Below are positions 17,359-25,367 of a stretch of DNA of 64,000 bases, in pieces. Position numbers and translations under genes: made by a program. Location of the stretch: the NCBI RefSeq assembly GCF_000016425.1, contig NC_009380.1:496001-560000 (forward strand), written 5' to 3'. Each line of letters begins with the position of its first letter. Within the stretch, counting starts at the first letter, position 1. The notes below the pieces were generated by a model. That model saw only the letters and a program-made list of their open reading frames with translations, had not been told where the DNA came from and did no database searches. Source of the DNA: Salinispora tropica CNB-440. Its GTDB lineage: Bacteria; Actinomycetota; Actinomycetes; Mycobacteriales; Micromonosporaceae.

Positions 17359-18150
17359 GTGAGTATTTTCCACGGAACTGTTGGCTTCTATCGGCAGTTC
17401 CGGCCGGACATTCCGGAGACAGTAGCCGATGTGTTGGACGGCGCGGTCCCCGCCGGTTCGCCACGGCGTCTGCTCGACATCGGCACCGGCGTCGGCCTCG
17501 TGGTGGAGGCCCTGCGGGGCCGGTTCGACGACATCATCGCCATCGACCCGGACCCCGAGATGCTCACCGCGGCCGAGAACGCACTCCGCCCGCGGCTACC
17601 CGACGACGCCCAGCTACGCCTGGAGGAGACCACCGCGGAGGAGTTCACCCCACCGGCCGGGTGGCAGGCCGACCTGGTGACGATCTGCCGAACGTTCCAC
17701 TGGCTCGACAAGGCGAGGGTCCTGAACCAACTGGACGCACAGGTCAGCCGGGACGGTGCTGTCGCGATCTTCGCCGACAAGAGCTTCTGGGTTGCCCACC
17801 ACGACTGGGAGATGGAAGTCCGGGCGGTGATCCAGGACTTTCTCGGCGAGCAACGTCGGGCGGGTGACGGCACGTTCCACGAGCAACGGCGTCCGGACAT
17901 CCAGGTCCTGCGTAACTCGCCGTTCAGCCAGGTCGAGGAGTGCATCGTGCCGGTGCATCGGACCTGGACCGCCACCAGCATCCTTGGTTACCTGCACTCC
18001 ACCACGTTCGCCGAGCCGGAACTCTTCGGCGACCGGCTCCATGAGTTCGACAACGCCGTACGTGCCGCCCTGGCCCGGTGTAGCGACACCGACACCTTCA
18101 TCGAGGAGAACGAGTTCGTCATCCACCTTGGTTGGCGAGATCGGGCATGA
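17359..18150 (+). CDS. Class I SAM-dependent methyltransferase
   Basis: A 263-residue methyltransferase. Motif I is LLDIGTGVGLVVEAL, the acidic end of strand 2 is in IIAIDPDPEM, and ICRTFHWLDKARVL is the motif IV/post-IV region typical of the family that includes small-molecule and TAM-like methyltransferases. The GTG at 17359 has TAGGGGGAC 5 bases upstream and makes the protein begin with IFHGTVGFYRQFRPDIPE, the usual N-terminal helix of these enzymes. An ATG at 17302 would add 19 atypical residues and has no ribosome site. The substrate is unknown. A gene remnant follows directly. Confidence 0.8.
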   Translation: MSIFHGTVGFYRQFRPDIPETVADVLDGAVPAGSPRRLLDIGTGVGLVVEALRGRFDDIIAIDPDPEMLTAAENALRPRLPDDAQLRLEETTAEEFTPPAGWQADLVTICRTFHWLDKARVLNQLDAQVSRDGAVAIFADKSFWVAHHDWEMEVRAVIQDFLGEQRRAGDGTFHEQRRPDIQVLRNSPFSQVEECIVPVHRTWTATSILGYLHSTTFAEPELFGDRLHEFDNAVRAALARCSDTDTFIEENEFVIHLGWRDRA

Positions 18151-18330
18151 ACCACCGGCGTCGACAGCGAGGACCGGTACGGGAGCATCGACTTCGGGGT
18201 GTTCCGACGGGAGTTGGACCAGGCCCGCGCGGTCGCCGGCTCCGACACCGCCACCCAGGCCGAGGTTAACGCGCAGGCCCGGGCGTTACGGCTGGCGTAC
18301 GAGCAACTGGTCCCGCGGGCCCGGCTGGTG
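18151..18330 (+). pseudogene. Remnant of a FIVAR-like module
   Basis: Immediately after the methyltransferase stop, the same frame reads GVFRRELDQARAVAGSD, ATQAEVNAQARALRLAYEQL and VPRARLVLEN. The alternating heptad with ATQAEV...A...L...L resembles FIVAR three-helix modules found at the ends of secreted glycosidases. There is no start codon in a sensible place, no ribosome binding site and no sensible end; the frame runs on into antisense of the next gene. It is best read as a degraded fragment. Confidence 0.4.
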
Positions 18331-18355
18331 CTCGAGAACACGTGCCGAACCTCGC

Positions 18356-19057
18356 TCATGCCGGCGACTCCGGTAGCTCCCCCGGCGCCGCGGTGGCAGC
18401 CCGGACGAGGTAGACCACGTCCGGTGCGCCTGCATCGGTCGGTGTCTCCAGCAGCTCCAGGTCGCCGAAGCGCTCCCGGAGTCGTTGCTCGAAGGCGTCG
18501 TCCCGGCTCGCGCTCCAGATCGCCAGGACACCCCCCGGTCGGAGCCGGCCGGCCACCAGGTCGAGCCCACGGTGGGCGTACAACTCGGCGTTGGCCTCGA
18601 AGACCAGCCAGTTGGGGCCGTTGTCGGTGTCCAGGCAGATGGCGTCGTACTGGTCGGCGGTGTCGGCCAACCAGGCGAGGATGTCCGCCTCGACGATCCG
18701 TACCCGGGGGTCGGCCTGCGCGGCGCCGGTGAGGGGGCGCAGGTGGCGGGCGTGCCAGCCGATCACGGTGGCCTCGATCTCAACGACGTCGATGGCGGCG
18801 ACGTGTGGGTGCTCGACCGCGCGCAGCAGCGAGAACCCGACGCCGAGACCGCCGATGAGCAGCCGGGGCGCCGGGCCCGTGCACCTGCTCACCGCCGCGT
18901 CAACCAGCAGTCGCTCGGACCGGCCGTCCGCGGTGTCCATCAGGAAGACACCGTTGCTGATGACCTCGTAGCGGCCGTTCGTCTCGCGTAGCACCAGTTC
19001 ACCCCGGCTGGTCGTCACCCGGTCCAGGGTGATCGGCGGTTGCCGGAAATCGTGCAC
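18356..19057 (-). CDS. Spermidine-synthase-like SAM-fold protein
   Basis: A Rossmann-fold protein of about 233 residues. Motif I is RLLIGGLGVGFSLLRAV with AIDVVEIEATVIGWH as the strand-2 acid region, DPRVRIVEADILAWL as motif II/III and YDAICLDTDNGPNWL as motif IV. This is the layout of the spermidine-synthase superfamily. The aminopropyl-transfer gatekeeper residues are not all recognisable, so it may be a methyltransferase-like relative rather than a true polyamine enzyme. The GTG at 19057 (VHDFRQPPITLDR) is the likely start; the frame opens further upstream only through a TTG at 19108. It diverges from the sigma-factor operon. Confidence 0.65.
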   Translation of the reverse strand: MHDFRQPPITLDRVTTSRGELVLRETNGRYEVISNGVFLMDTADGRSERLLVDAAVSRCTGPAPRLLIGGLGVGFSLLRAVEHPHVAAIDVVEIEATVIGWHARHLRPLTGAAQADPRVRIVEADILAWLADTADQYDAICLDTDNGPNWLVFEANAELYAHRGLDLVAGRLRPGGVLAIWSASRDDAFEQRLRERFGDLELLETPTDAGAPDVVYLVRAATAAPGELPESPA

Positions 19058-19136
19058 GGTAAGTACCCCCGCGGGACGGTGAGAGACGGGACAGGTCAGG
19101 CGGGCCAACGCGTCGCATCACTATAGGCGCCGGTCA

Positions 19137-19165
19137 GCGAACCGCCCCGGGGACTTCTGCGTCCT
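19137..19165 (+). promoter_or_regulatory. Candidate ECF-sigma autoregulated promoter
   Basis: GCGAACC (19137-19143), a 16-base spacer and CGTCCT (19160-19165) match the AAC-N16-CGTC layout common to promoters of extracytoplasmic-function sigma factors. Transcription would start at about 19172-19176, at the ATG of the sigma gene itself, giving a leaderless message; no Shine-Dalgarno site is present. Confidence 0.5.
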
Positions 19166-19173
19166 AACCTTTC

Positions 19174-19710
19174 ATGGTGGACGTAGACGATGGGGAGCTG
19201 TTGCGCCTCGTCGGTACGGGGGACCGCAGGGCGTTCGAGCTGCTGTACGCGCGGAACGCACCCTGGCTGTTGCTCCGGCTCCGGCGACGGTGCCGAGACC
19301 CGGAGCTGGCGCGAGAACTGCTGCAGGAGACGTTCCTGACGGTGTGGCGGGCTGCGGCCAGCTACCGGGGGGACGGGACCGCGGTGGGCTGGCTGTGGTC
19401 GATCGCCAGCGGCCGACTGATCGATGCCCGACGGCGGGCCTCGGTTCGTCCGCAGCTCGTGAACTCGCCGGGGGAGGGCACCCTCACCTGGTCGCCGTCG
19501 GCAGAGGACGAAGCCCTGACCCACGAGTACGACGCCGGGTTGGAACGGGCGCTGCGTCAGCTCCCGCCGGAGTTATGGACGGTGCTACAGGCAACGGTGT
19601 TGGACGGCCGGACCGTGCGGGAAGCGGCGACGTTGCTGGGGGTGCCGGAAGGCACGGTGAAGTCCCGGGCGATGCGCGCCCGGCAGCGGCTACGGGCCGC
19701 CCTGTCATGA
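19174..19710 (+). CDS. ECF RNA polymerase sigma factor
   Basis: A 178-residue sigma factor. Region 2 (about 10-80) contains LLYARNAPWLLLRLRRRC and LLQETFLTVWRAAASYRGDG with GWLWSIASGRLIDARRR. Region 4 (about 125-175) contains LRQLPPELWTVLQATVLDGRTVREAATLLGVPEGTVKSRAMRARQRLR, the helix-turn-helix. Length and domains are standard for ECF sigma factors. It overlaps the anti-sigma gene (ATGA) and probably transcribes its own operon. GTG 19177 is an alternative leaderless start. Confidence 0.9.
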   Translation: MVDVDDGELLRLVGTGDRRAFELLYARNAPWLLLRLRRRCRDPELARELLQETFLTVWRAAASYRGDGTAVGWLWSIASGRLIDARRRASVRPQLVNSPGEGTLTWSPSAEDEALTHEYDAGLERALRQLPPELWTVLQATVLDGRTVREAATLLGVPEGTVKSRAMRARQRLRAALS

Positions 19711-20492
19711 CCGGCGAGCATGTGAGTGCGCAGGTGCTGGCGGCGTACGCCGAGGAGCGGCTGGCCGACGGGGACGCCGAGTCGGTGGAGGCGCATCTCG
19801 ACCGCTGTGACACCTGCCGGGCGAGTCTCGCGCCGAACGAGGCGGTGCGGCGGGTGGTCGCGGGGGTCGCGCTGGCGCTGGACGACCGGTTGTCAACACC
19901 GGGGCGGGTACGACCCGCCACCGGGTGGCGGCGGGTGCGGGTGTTGGTGGGTGCCGCACCGGCGGTACGGACCGCGTGGCTGCTCTCCGTACTCGTCACC
20001 GGGCTGCTGACCCTGGGGTTGGCGGTCAGTCCGCGGACGCTGCCACCGTGGGTGCTGCTGCTGATCGCCCCGGCGCTGCCGGTGATCGGTACGGCCCTGT
20101 CGTACGGGCGGCGCACCGACCCGCTGCACGAGGTGGTGGCGGGGACACCGCAGGGGGGCCTGCGAATCGTGCTGTGGCGCACGCTGTCGGTGCTCACCGT
20201 GGCCACGCCGGTCGCGGTGCTGGCCGCCGTAGTGACCGGTGTCAGCACTCCCCTGATGTGGATGCTGCCGGGTGCCGCGTTGACCGCCGGCACGCTGGCG
20301 CTCGGCTCCCTGATCGAGCCGACGTACGCCGCTGCGGTGGTGGCGGGCGGGTGGGCGGTGGTGGTGCTGGCGCCGCCGGTTGGTGGGCTGGTGGTCGTGG
20401 CCTCGAGTGCCCCGGTGTGGCTGGCCGTGACCGGGGTGGCCGTTGTCGTGCTGTACGTGCGGCGGGAACGAGTGGGGAGACAGGCGGGATGA
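19707..20492 (+). CDS. Zinc-finger anti-sigma factor, membrane-bound
   Basis: A 261-residue protein. The N-terminal zf-HC2 anti-sigma domain has the zinc pattern HLDRCDTCRASL (His-x3-Cys-x2-Cys) at about residues 30-42. Six hydrophobic segments follow between about 85 and 250, more than the single span of most ECF anti-sigma factors. It should hold the sigma factor at the membrane until a signal frees it. The start overlaps the sigma stop, and its own stop overlaps the ABC ATPase start, so co-translation of all is likely. Confidence 0.8.
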   Translation: MTGEHVSAQVLAAYAEERLADGDAESVEAHLDRCDTCRASLAPNEAVRRVVAGVALALDDRLSTPGRVRPATGWRRVRVLVGAAPAVRTAWLLSVLVTGLLTLGLAVSPRTLPPWVLLLIAPALPVIGTALSYGRRTDPLHEVVAGTPQGGLRIVLWRTLSVLTVATPVAVLAAVVTGVSTPLMWMLPGAALTAGTLALGSLIEPTYAAAVVAGGWAVVVLAPPVGGLVVVASSAPVWLAVTGVAVVVLYVRRERVGRQAG

Positions 20493-21244
20493 CGACAGTC
20501 AGCGTGGCCGGCCTGCGGGTCAGCTACGGAAAGCGGGTCGTCCTCGACGACCTGGCCATCGAGCTGGGCGTGGGCGTGCACGGGCTGCTCGGCCCGAACG
20601 GTGCCGGCAAGACGACCCTGATGCGAGTGCTGGCCACGGTGCTGCGCCCGGATCGGGGGGAGGTCCGGCTGCTGGGGCACCGCACTGACGACCGGGTGGG
20701 GCTGCGCCAGGCCCGTCGCCGGTTGGGCTACCTGCCCCAGGCGTTCGGCTTCTACCCGCGCTTCACTGTCCGGGAGTTCGTCGAGTACTTCGCCTGGCTG
20801 CGGGAGATGCCGGCGGCGCGGATACCGCTCGCGGTGGATCGGGCCATCGAGCGGGTCGGCCTGCTCGACCGGGCGGATGACCGGATGAAGCACCTCTCCG
20901 GCGGAATGCTGCGGCGCGCCGGTATCGCCCAGGCCATCGTGAATGACCCGCGGGTGTTGCTGTTGGATGAGCCGACGGCCGGGCTGGACCCGGAGCAGCG
21001 GGTGGAGTTCCGAACGCTGCTGCGGGAGCTGGGCCTCGATGCCGTGGTGCTGGTCAGCACGCATCTGGTCGAGGATGTCGCGGCGGCGTGCGCGCGGGTC
21101 AGCCTGGTCGACGACGGGCGACTGGTCTTCGCCGGACTCCCGGGGGAGCTGATCGCGGCCGGCGGGGACGGCGACAGCGGTGACTCCCCGATTGAGCGGG
21201 GCTACACGGCGGTGTTGCGCGGCGCGCGGCAGGTGACGCGGTGA
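20489..21244 (+). CDS. ABC transporter ATP-binding protein (exporter type)
   Basis: A 251-residue ATPase with Walker A GPNGAGKTT, Q-loop LGYLPQAFGFYP, signature LSGGMLRRAGIAQ, Walker B VLLLDEPTAGLD and switch His in VLVSTHLVEDV. The sequence type is that of CcmA/antibiotic-exporter ATPases. It pairs with the two downstream membrane genes and overlaps both neighbours by four bases. The transported molecule is not indicated. Confidence 0.88.
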   Translation: MTTVSVAGLRVSYGKRVVLDDLAIELGVGVHGLLGPNGAGKTTLMRVLATVLRPDRGEVRLLGHRTDDRVGLRQARRRLGYLPQAFGFYPRFTVREFVEYFAWLREMPAARIPLAVDRAIERVGLLDRADDRMKHLSGGMLRRAGIAQAIVNDPRVLLLDEPTAGLDPEQRVEFRTLLRELGLDAVVLVSTHLVEDVAAACARVSLVDDGRLVFAGLPGELIAAGGDGDSGDSPIERGYTAVLRGARQVTR

Positions 21245-22512
21245 GGCGTGCGCTGTGGGTGGAGCTACGCCGCGGCACCGCACCCTACGCGGCGCTGGCG
21301 ATGTTCGGGGCCGGGGTGTGGGTGCTGGCGGCGCACCCGGACGACTGGGCCGGCCGCTGGGTCGGCCTCGCCGACTACCTGCGGGTGTCACTGCTGGCCC
21401 TCTGCCCCCTCATGGTTAGCGCCGGGGCGTGGCAAGCCGGCCGGGAGCGGCGACGCGACATCGGCGAGCTGGTCGCCGCCACCCCACGTCCGGGTTGGCA
21501 CTCGCTGGTGGCGGCCTGGCTCGCCGTGACCCTGGCCGGGATCGCCGGCCTGGTGGTCGCGTTCGCCGGGGCGGCGGTGTTGGTCGCGCGGGTCGCGACC
21601 TACGGCGGTGGGGACTGGTGGCAGCGGGCGGCCGTCGGGGTCCTCGCCCTGGCCGCCGCCAGCGCGGGTGGTGTCCTCGTCGGCCGGCGGGTCCCGTTGC
21701 GGGTGGCGGCGCCGATCGCCGGCCTGGCCACCTACCTGGGCCTGGCAATCCTGACCTACTGGAACGCGGCCCCCGCGCGGCTCTCCCCAGCCTACGGCGG
21801 CAGGTGGATGTACTCGCTGGTGCCGGAGTGGGTCACTGGGTTGCAGGTCACCTGGCTGGTGGCGTTGACCGCGCTGCTGCTCGCCGTCGCCGTACGCCGG
21901 GGGCGCGTGGCGCTGCTGGCCGGTGCGGTCGCCGTCGCCGCCGCGGTCCCGATCAGCACCGCGCCGAGCTGGAATCGCGCGCCAGCCGACCCGGCCGCGG
22001 TGGAGCTGGTCTGCACGACCAGCGGCCCGGAGGTCTGCCTGACCCGGGTCAACGCCTTTCTGCTCGACGAGGTCGCGGCGGTAGCGCAGCCGATCCTGGC
22101 CCGGCTTGACGGGATACCCGGAGCGCCCCGGCAGGCGGTTGATCAGACCGTCCGGCCGGCCGGTGCGTCCGTCGTGGAGGATGCCGACACGGTCTGGCTC
22201 GACCTGGACTTCCAGGCCACCCCACTCGGTGGCCTGGCCAACGTCGACTATCTGCGTTCGGCCTTTCGCCAGATGGCTGGGGTTGAGTGTGCGTACTCGT
22301 CAGCGGTGGACCAAAGGGATCAGCGGATTCACCAGGCCGACAACATGGCCACCGACTGGCTGCTCGACGGGACGGTGTTCGGGGTAGGGGGAGCATCGGC
22401 CGGGCTCCGCGAGCTGCCGCCGTCGGCGCAGCGCACCTGGTTCGCCGACTACCTCGACGCCGCCGGTCGCTGTGACCTCCCGGCCCTGGTCCGCCTGGCG
22501 GAGCAGCCGTGA
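21241..22512 (+). CDS. ABC transporter membrane protein, large subunit
   Basis: A 423-residue protein. Residues 1-225 hold about six membrane segments in the ABC-2-like style; an extracytoplasmic region (about 240-420) follows with two cysteines (CTTSGPEVC) and later CAYSS and GRCDLPAL. The extracellular domain is not a family I recognise; its paired cysteines suggest disulfides and a substrate-binding or sensing role. It begins by GTGA overlap with the ATPase and ends by GTGA overlap with the smaller membrane protein. The same sigma/anti-sigma/ATPase context suggests an envelope-stress exporter. Confidence 0.65.
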   Translation: MRRALWVELRRGTAPYAALAMFGAGVWVLAAHPDDWAGRWVGLADYLRVSLLALCPLMVSAGAWQAGRERRRDIGELVAATPRPGWHSLVAAWLAVTLAGIAGLVVAFAGAAVLVARVATYGGGDWWQRAAVGVLALAAASAGGVLVGRRVPLRVAAPIAGLATYLGLAILTYWNAAPARLSPAYGGRWMYSLVPEWVTGLQVTWLVALTALLLAVAVRRGRVALLAGAVAVAAAVPISTAPSWNRAPADPAAVELVCTTSGPEVCLTRVNAFLLDEVAAVAQPILARLDGIPGAPRQAVDQTVRPAGASVVEDADTVWLDLDFQATPLGGLANVDYLRSAFRQMAGVECAYSSAVDQRDQRIHQADNMATDWLLDGTVFGVGGASAGLRELPPSAQRTWFADYLDAAGRCDLPALVRLAEQP

Positions 22513-23132
22513 TCGCCCGGCTGCTCCGGCTGCATCTGCGTGTCCGGGGAGCGTCGGCCTTCGTGGCCGGGGTCAGCGTCATCACGCTGCTGGCCTGGGC
22601 CGGCGGAACCTGGCTCGCCGGCCGGTCCTTCTTGGATGGGCCGGCCGCCCGCCTCCCCGTGGTCGTGCTGGCCCCGCTGCTGTCCGCGGTGCTGCTCGGG
22701 CCCACCCTGGCCGGAGTCGACGAGGAGCTCGAACGCGGCACTCCGCTGCGCTGGCGGGTTTGGCGGGCCGGACATGTTCTCCTCGCCGTCCTCGCCGTGG
22801 CCACGGCGCTCGTTCTGACGGGGCTGCGTGCCCCCGAGACGTTCGGTGCCCACGCGCTGGCCCGCAACACGCTCGGCTGGATCGGCCTGGTCGCTGGCGC
22901 CACGGCGCTGCTGGGCGCGCGGCTGGCGTGGCTGCCGGCCTTTGGCTATGGGTGTGCGGTCTACTTCGCCGCGCCCCGGGACGCCGGCGTGCTCGCGGCG
23001 TTGTGGGCCTGGCCGGTGCAGACCTCCACCGCTGCTGCCTCGTGGTGGGCCGCCGGTGGGGTTCTCGCGCTCGGCCTCGTCGGCTACGCGCACGGTGGCG
23101 CCGCCGTCGATCGTCGTTCCCGTCGCAATTGA
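22509..23132 (+). CDS. ABC transporter membrane protein, small subunit
   Basis: A 207-residue all-helical membrane protein with about six hydrophobic segments and no extracytoplasmic domain. It is the fifth and last gene of the sigma/anti-sigma/ABC operon and probably forms a heteromeric permease with the preceding protein. No specific family motif is recognised. A 139-base gap with a fresh promoter separates it from the next operon. Confidence 0.65.
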   Translation: MIARLLRLHLRVRGASAFVAGVSVITLLAWAGGTWLAGRSFLDGPAARLPVVVLAPLLSAVLLGPTLAGVDEELERGTPLRWRVWRAGHVLLAVLAVATALVLTGLRAPETFGAHALARNTLGWIGLVAGATALLGARLAWLPAFGYGCAVYFAAPRDAGVLAALWAWPVQTSTAAASWWAAGGVLALGLVGYAHGGAAVDRRSRRN

Positions 23133-23162
23133 TCACCATCCGAAGTGCACTGATCGCAAGCG

Positions 23163-23191
23163 TTCACAACCCTCACGTTGGTCGGTATGGT
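23163..23191 (+). promoter_or_regulatory. Promoter of the six-gene biosynthetic operon
   Basis: TTCACA (23163-23168), a 17-base spacer and TATGGT (23186-23191) form a strong vegetative-type promoter. The message would have a leader of about 75 bases before the GTG at 23272. Confidence 0.65.
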
Positions 23192-23271
23192 GTCCCGAAT
23201 GCGTCGCTTTAGGATGCTCCTGCGGCGCGGTAGTCGGGGGCTCCCAGTCAAGACAAGACGGAGGACGGATC

Positions 23272-24117
23272 GTGACGGTTCCGCAGGAGGCTGGCGTACC
23301 AGTCGCCCGCATGACGTTCGAGGAGTTCCAGGCGCTCGGCCCCGGCGGCCTGTTCAAGACCGACGTACCGGTGGTGATCTCACTTCCGGAGAGTGTGCGT
23401 GGGCTCGGGCGTGAGGGTGTGGCGGCCCGCCTGGCCGACATGACCGTCACCCTGTTCACCGAACCGGGCGACAAGAACCACCCCGGGCGCTGGGAGACCC
23501 GGGACATCACCCTTCGGGACTTCTTCGCCGACGAGCGCCACCTGACCGAGTCCGACACCTGGCACCGGGTGGTGTCGAACATCCGGAACAGCCCGGCCGA
23601 CGTCAACGCCGTGGTCGGCTTCGACGCGGAAGGGTTCTTCGGCTACGGCAGTTCGTTGTACGCGGCCAACCTCTGGATCAGCCACCGCGGCGTCTTCACC
23701 AAGAACCACTTCGACGAGTTCGAGAATTTCAACATCGCGCTGGAGGGCCGCAAACGGTTCATCATCGCGCCGCCCGGGTCCCGCGACTACTACCCCCGGT
23801 CGATGCTGCGCGGATTCGGGGACAAGTCCCAGGTGTTCGACCTCGACAATGTCGACCTGGGGCGCTATCCGAGAGTGGCGCCGAAGCTCGCCCAGCGCCG
23901 CGACTTCGTCCTCGAACCCGGCCACATGCTCTACCTGCCGCTCGGCTGGTGGCACCAGGCCGAATCCCTCGATCCCATCAACATCAACGTCAACTTCTGG
24001 TTGAAGTCGAAGAAGATTCTGCGCCGGCCACACGTTCTGGGTGTCGCCCTCTACACGTACGCCTACCGGCGGGTCAAGGGCGTATACAGCTACCAGCCCA
24101 CCGAGGTGAGCTCGTGA
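23272..24117 (+). CDS. JmjC/cupin-like Fe(II)/2-oxoglutarate oxygenase
   Basis: A 281-residue protein with a cupin-like JmjC core. The metal triad reads His146-x-Asp148 (NHFDEFENF) and distal His228 (GWWHQAE), with EGRKRFIIAPP and PGHMLYLPLGWWH as the surrounding strand blocks. Relatives hydroxylate amino-acid side chains or small molecules using Fe(II) and 2-oxoglutarate. As first gene of a six-gene operon it probably oxidises an amino-acid-derived intermediate or product. GTG 23272 is chosen for GGAGGA 5-7 bases upstream. The stop overlaps the next start (GTGA). Confidence 0.8.
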   Translation: MTVPQEAGVPVARMTFEEFQALGPGGLFKTDVPVVISLPESVRGLGREGVAARLADMTVTLFTEPGDKNHPGRWETRDITLRDFFADERHLTESDTWHRVVSNIRNSPADVNAVVGFDAEGFFGYGSSLYAANLWISHRGVFTKNHFDEFENFNIALEGRKRFIIAPPGSRDYYPRSMLRGFGDKSQVFDLDNVDLGRYPRVAPKLAQRRDFVLEPGHMLYLPLGWWHQAESLDPININVNFWLKSKKILRRPHVLGVALYTYAYRRVKGVYSYQPTEVSS

Positions 24118-25367
24118 GCGACCGCAAGACCATCACCCCCACGCACCGCTACCGCAACAACGACAAGCTCATCGGCATCGGCAACGCCTTCTGGAACATG
24201 TCCGAGGCGAACGGAGTGGCCGGCATCGTTGGTGACCTCGCCGACGGCGTCTTCACCATGGCCGACGGTCACCACTTCGTGAACTTCACCGTCTGCTCCT
24301 ATCTGGACCTGGACACCCACCCGAAGGTCATCGACGGCGCGATCGCGGCGCTGCGCCGGTTCAACGTGCTGGACCACTGCATCCCGCGCACCCGGGTGCA
24401 GACGCCGGTGCTGCTGGAGCTGGAGGAGTCGCTCGGCGAACTGTTCGGCGCGATGGTGATCAGCGCGGTCTCCACCGCGGCGGCCAGCACCGGCCTGCTG
24501 CCGCTGATCGCCTCCGGTCACCTCGGCAACGGCACCCGGCCGCTGATGGTCTTCGACAAGAACGCCCACGTGTCGCTGGCCAACGCCAAGCCGAGCTGCG
24601 CCGACGAGTCCGAGGTCGTTACCTGCAAGCACCATGACCTCGACTACCTCGAGGACATGTGCCGCACCTACGAGCGGGTCTGCTATGTGGTGGACGGTGC
24701 CGACAGCCTCGGTGGCTACGCACCGGTCAAGGAGCTCGCCGACCTCCAGGACAAGTACAACATGCTGGTCTTCTACGACGACTCGCATTCGCTGTCGGCG
24801 TACGGGCAGCGGGGCATCGGCTACGTGCGGACCCACGCGCCGATCCTCGACCAGCGCACCATCACCGTCGCCACGCTGAGCAAGGGTTTCGGTGCGGGTG
24901 GTACGGCGGTCCTGCTCGACGGCTACCCGCAGGCGACGCGTCGGCTCGTCGAACGCTTCGCCGGCCCACTGGGCTACTCGCAGAAGATGAACGCCGCCGC
25001 TGTGGGCGCCGCACTCGCCTCCGCGGAGATTCACCGTACCGAGGAGCTCGACCAACTCCAGGGGCGGCTGCGTACCAACATCGCGATGTTCGACTCGCTG
25101 CTCGACACCGAGCAGTCCGGCGAGTCGTACCCGATCCGGTTGGTGCCGATGAGTGACGACACGGTCGTTAACGCGGCCCAGCAGGTCTTCGCCGCCGGCT
25201 TCTACACCTCGCCGGTCTTCTTTCCGATCGTCGCCCGGGGCACCGCCGGGCTGCGGGTGATGCTGCGCGCCGGCCAGACCGAGGAGCAGATCCGGCGGCT
25301 CTGCGCGGTCCTGGTGCAGGCCGGGGCGCGTCCGGCCGCTGCGCTTGACGGGCCCGGCCCCCGGTGA
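24114..25367 (+). CDS. PLP-dependent alpha-oxoamine synthase
   Basis: A 417-residue fold-type I PLP enzyme. The Schiff-base lysine is Lys257 in TLSKGFGAGG, the cofactor Asp-His block is VFYDDSHSLSAYGQRG, and CYVVDGADSLGG is also conserved. This is the family of glycine C-acetyltransferase, 8-amino-7-oxononanoate synthase and serine palmitoyltransferase, which condense an amino acid with an acyl-CoA, losing CO2, to give an alpha-amino ketone. In this operon the acyl-CoA is probably supplied by the CitE-like aldolase and the MaoC dehydratase. The last 20 residues are a Pro/Ala-rich tail. Confidence 0.88.
   Translation: MSDRKTITPTHRYRNNDKLIGIGNAFWNMSEANGVAGIVGDLADGVFTMADGHHFVNFTVCSYLDLDTHPKVIDGAIAALRRFNVLDHCIPRTRVQTPVLLELEESLGELFGAMVISAVSTAAASTGLLPLIASGHLGNGTRPLMVFDKNAHVSLANAKPSCADESEVVTCKHHDLDYLEDMCRTYERVCYVVDGADSLGGYAPVKELADLQDKYNMLVFYDDSHSLSAYGQRGIGYVRTHAPILDQRTITVATLSKGFGAGGTAVLLDGYPQATRRLVERFAGPLGYSQKMNAAAVGAALASAEIHRTEELDQLQGRLRTNIAMFDSLLDTEQSGESYPIRLVPMSDDTVVNAAQQVFAAGFYTSPVFFPIVARGTAGLRVMLRAGQTEEQIRRLCAVLVQAGARPAAALDGPGPR

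Noticed and set aside
19484..21391. A 635-codon open frame antisense to the sigma/ABC operon
   Set aside because: Thr/Ser/Arg/Pro-rich shadow of well-supported genes on the plus strand.
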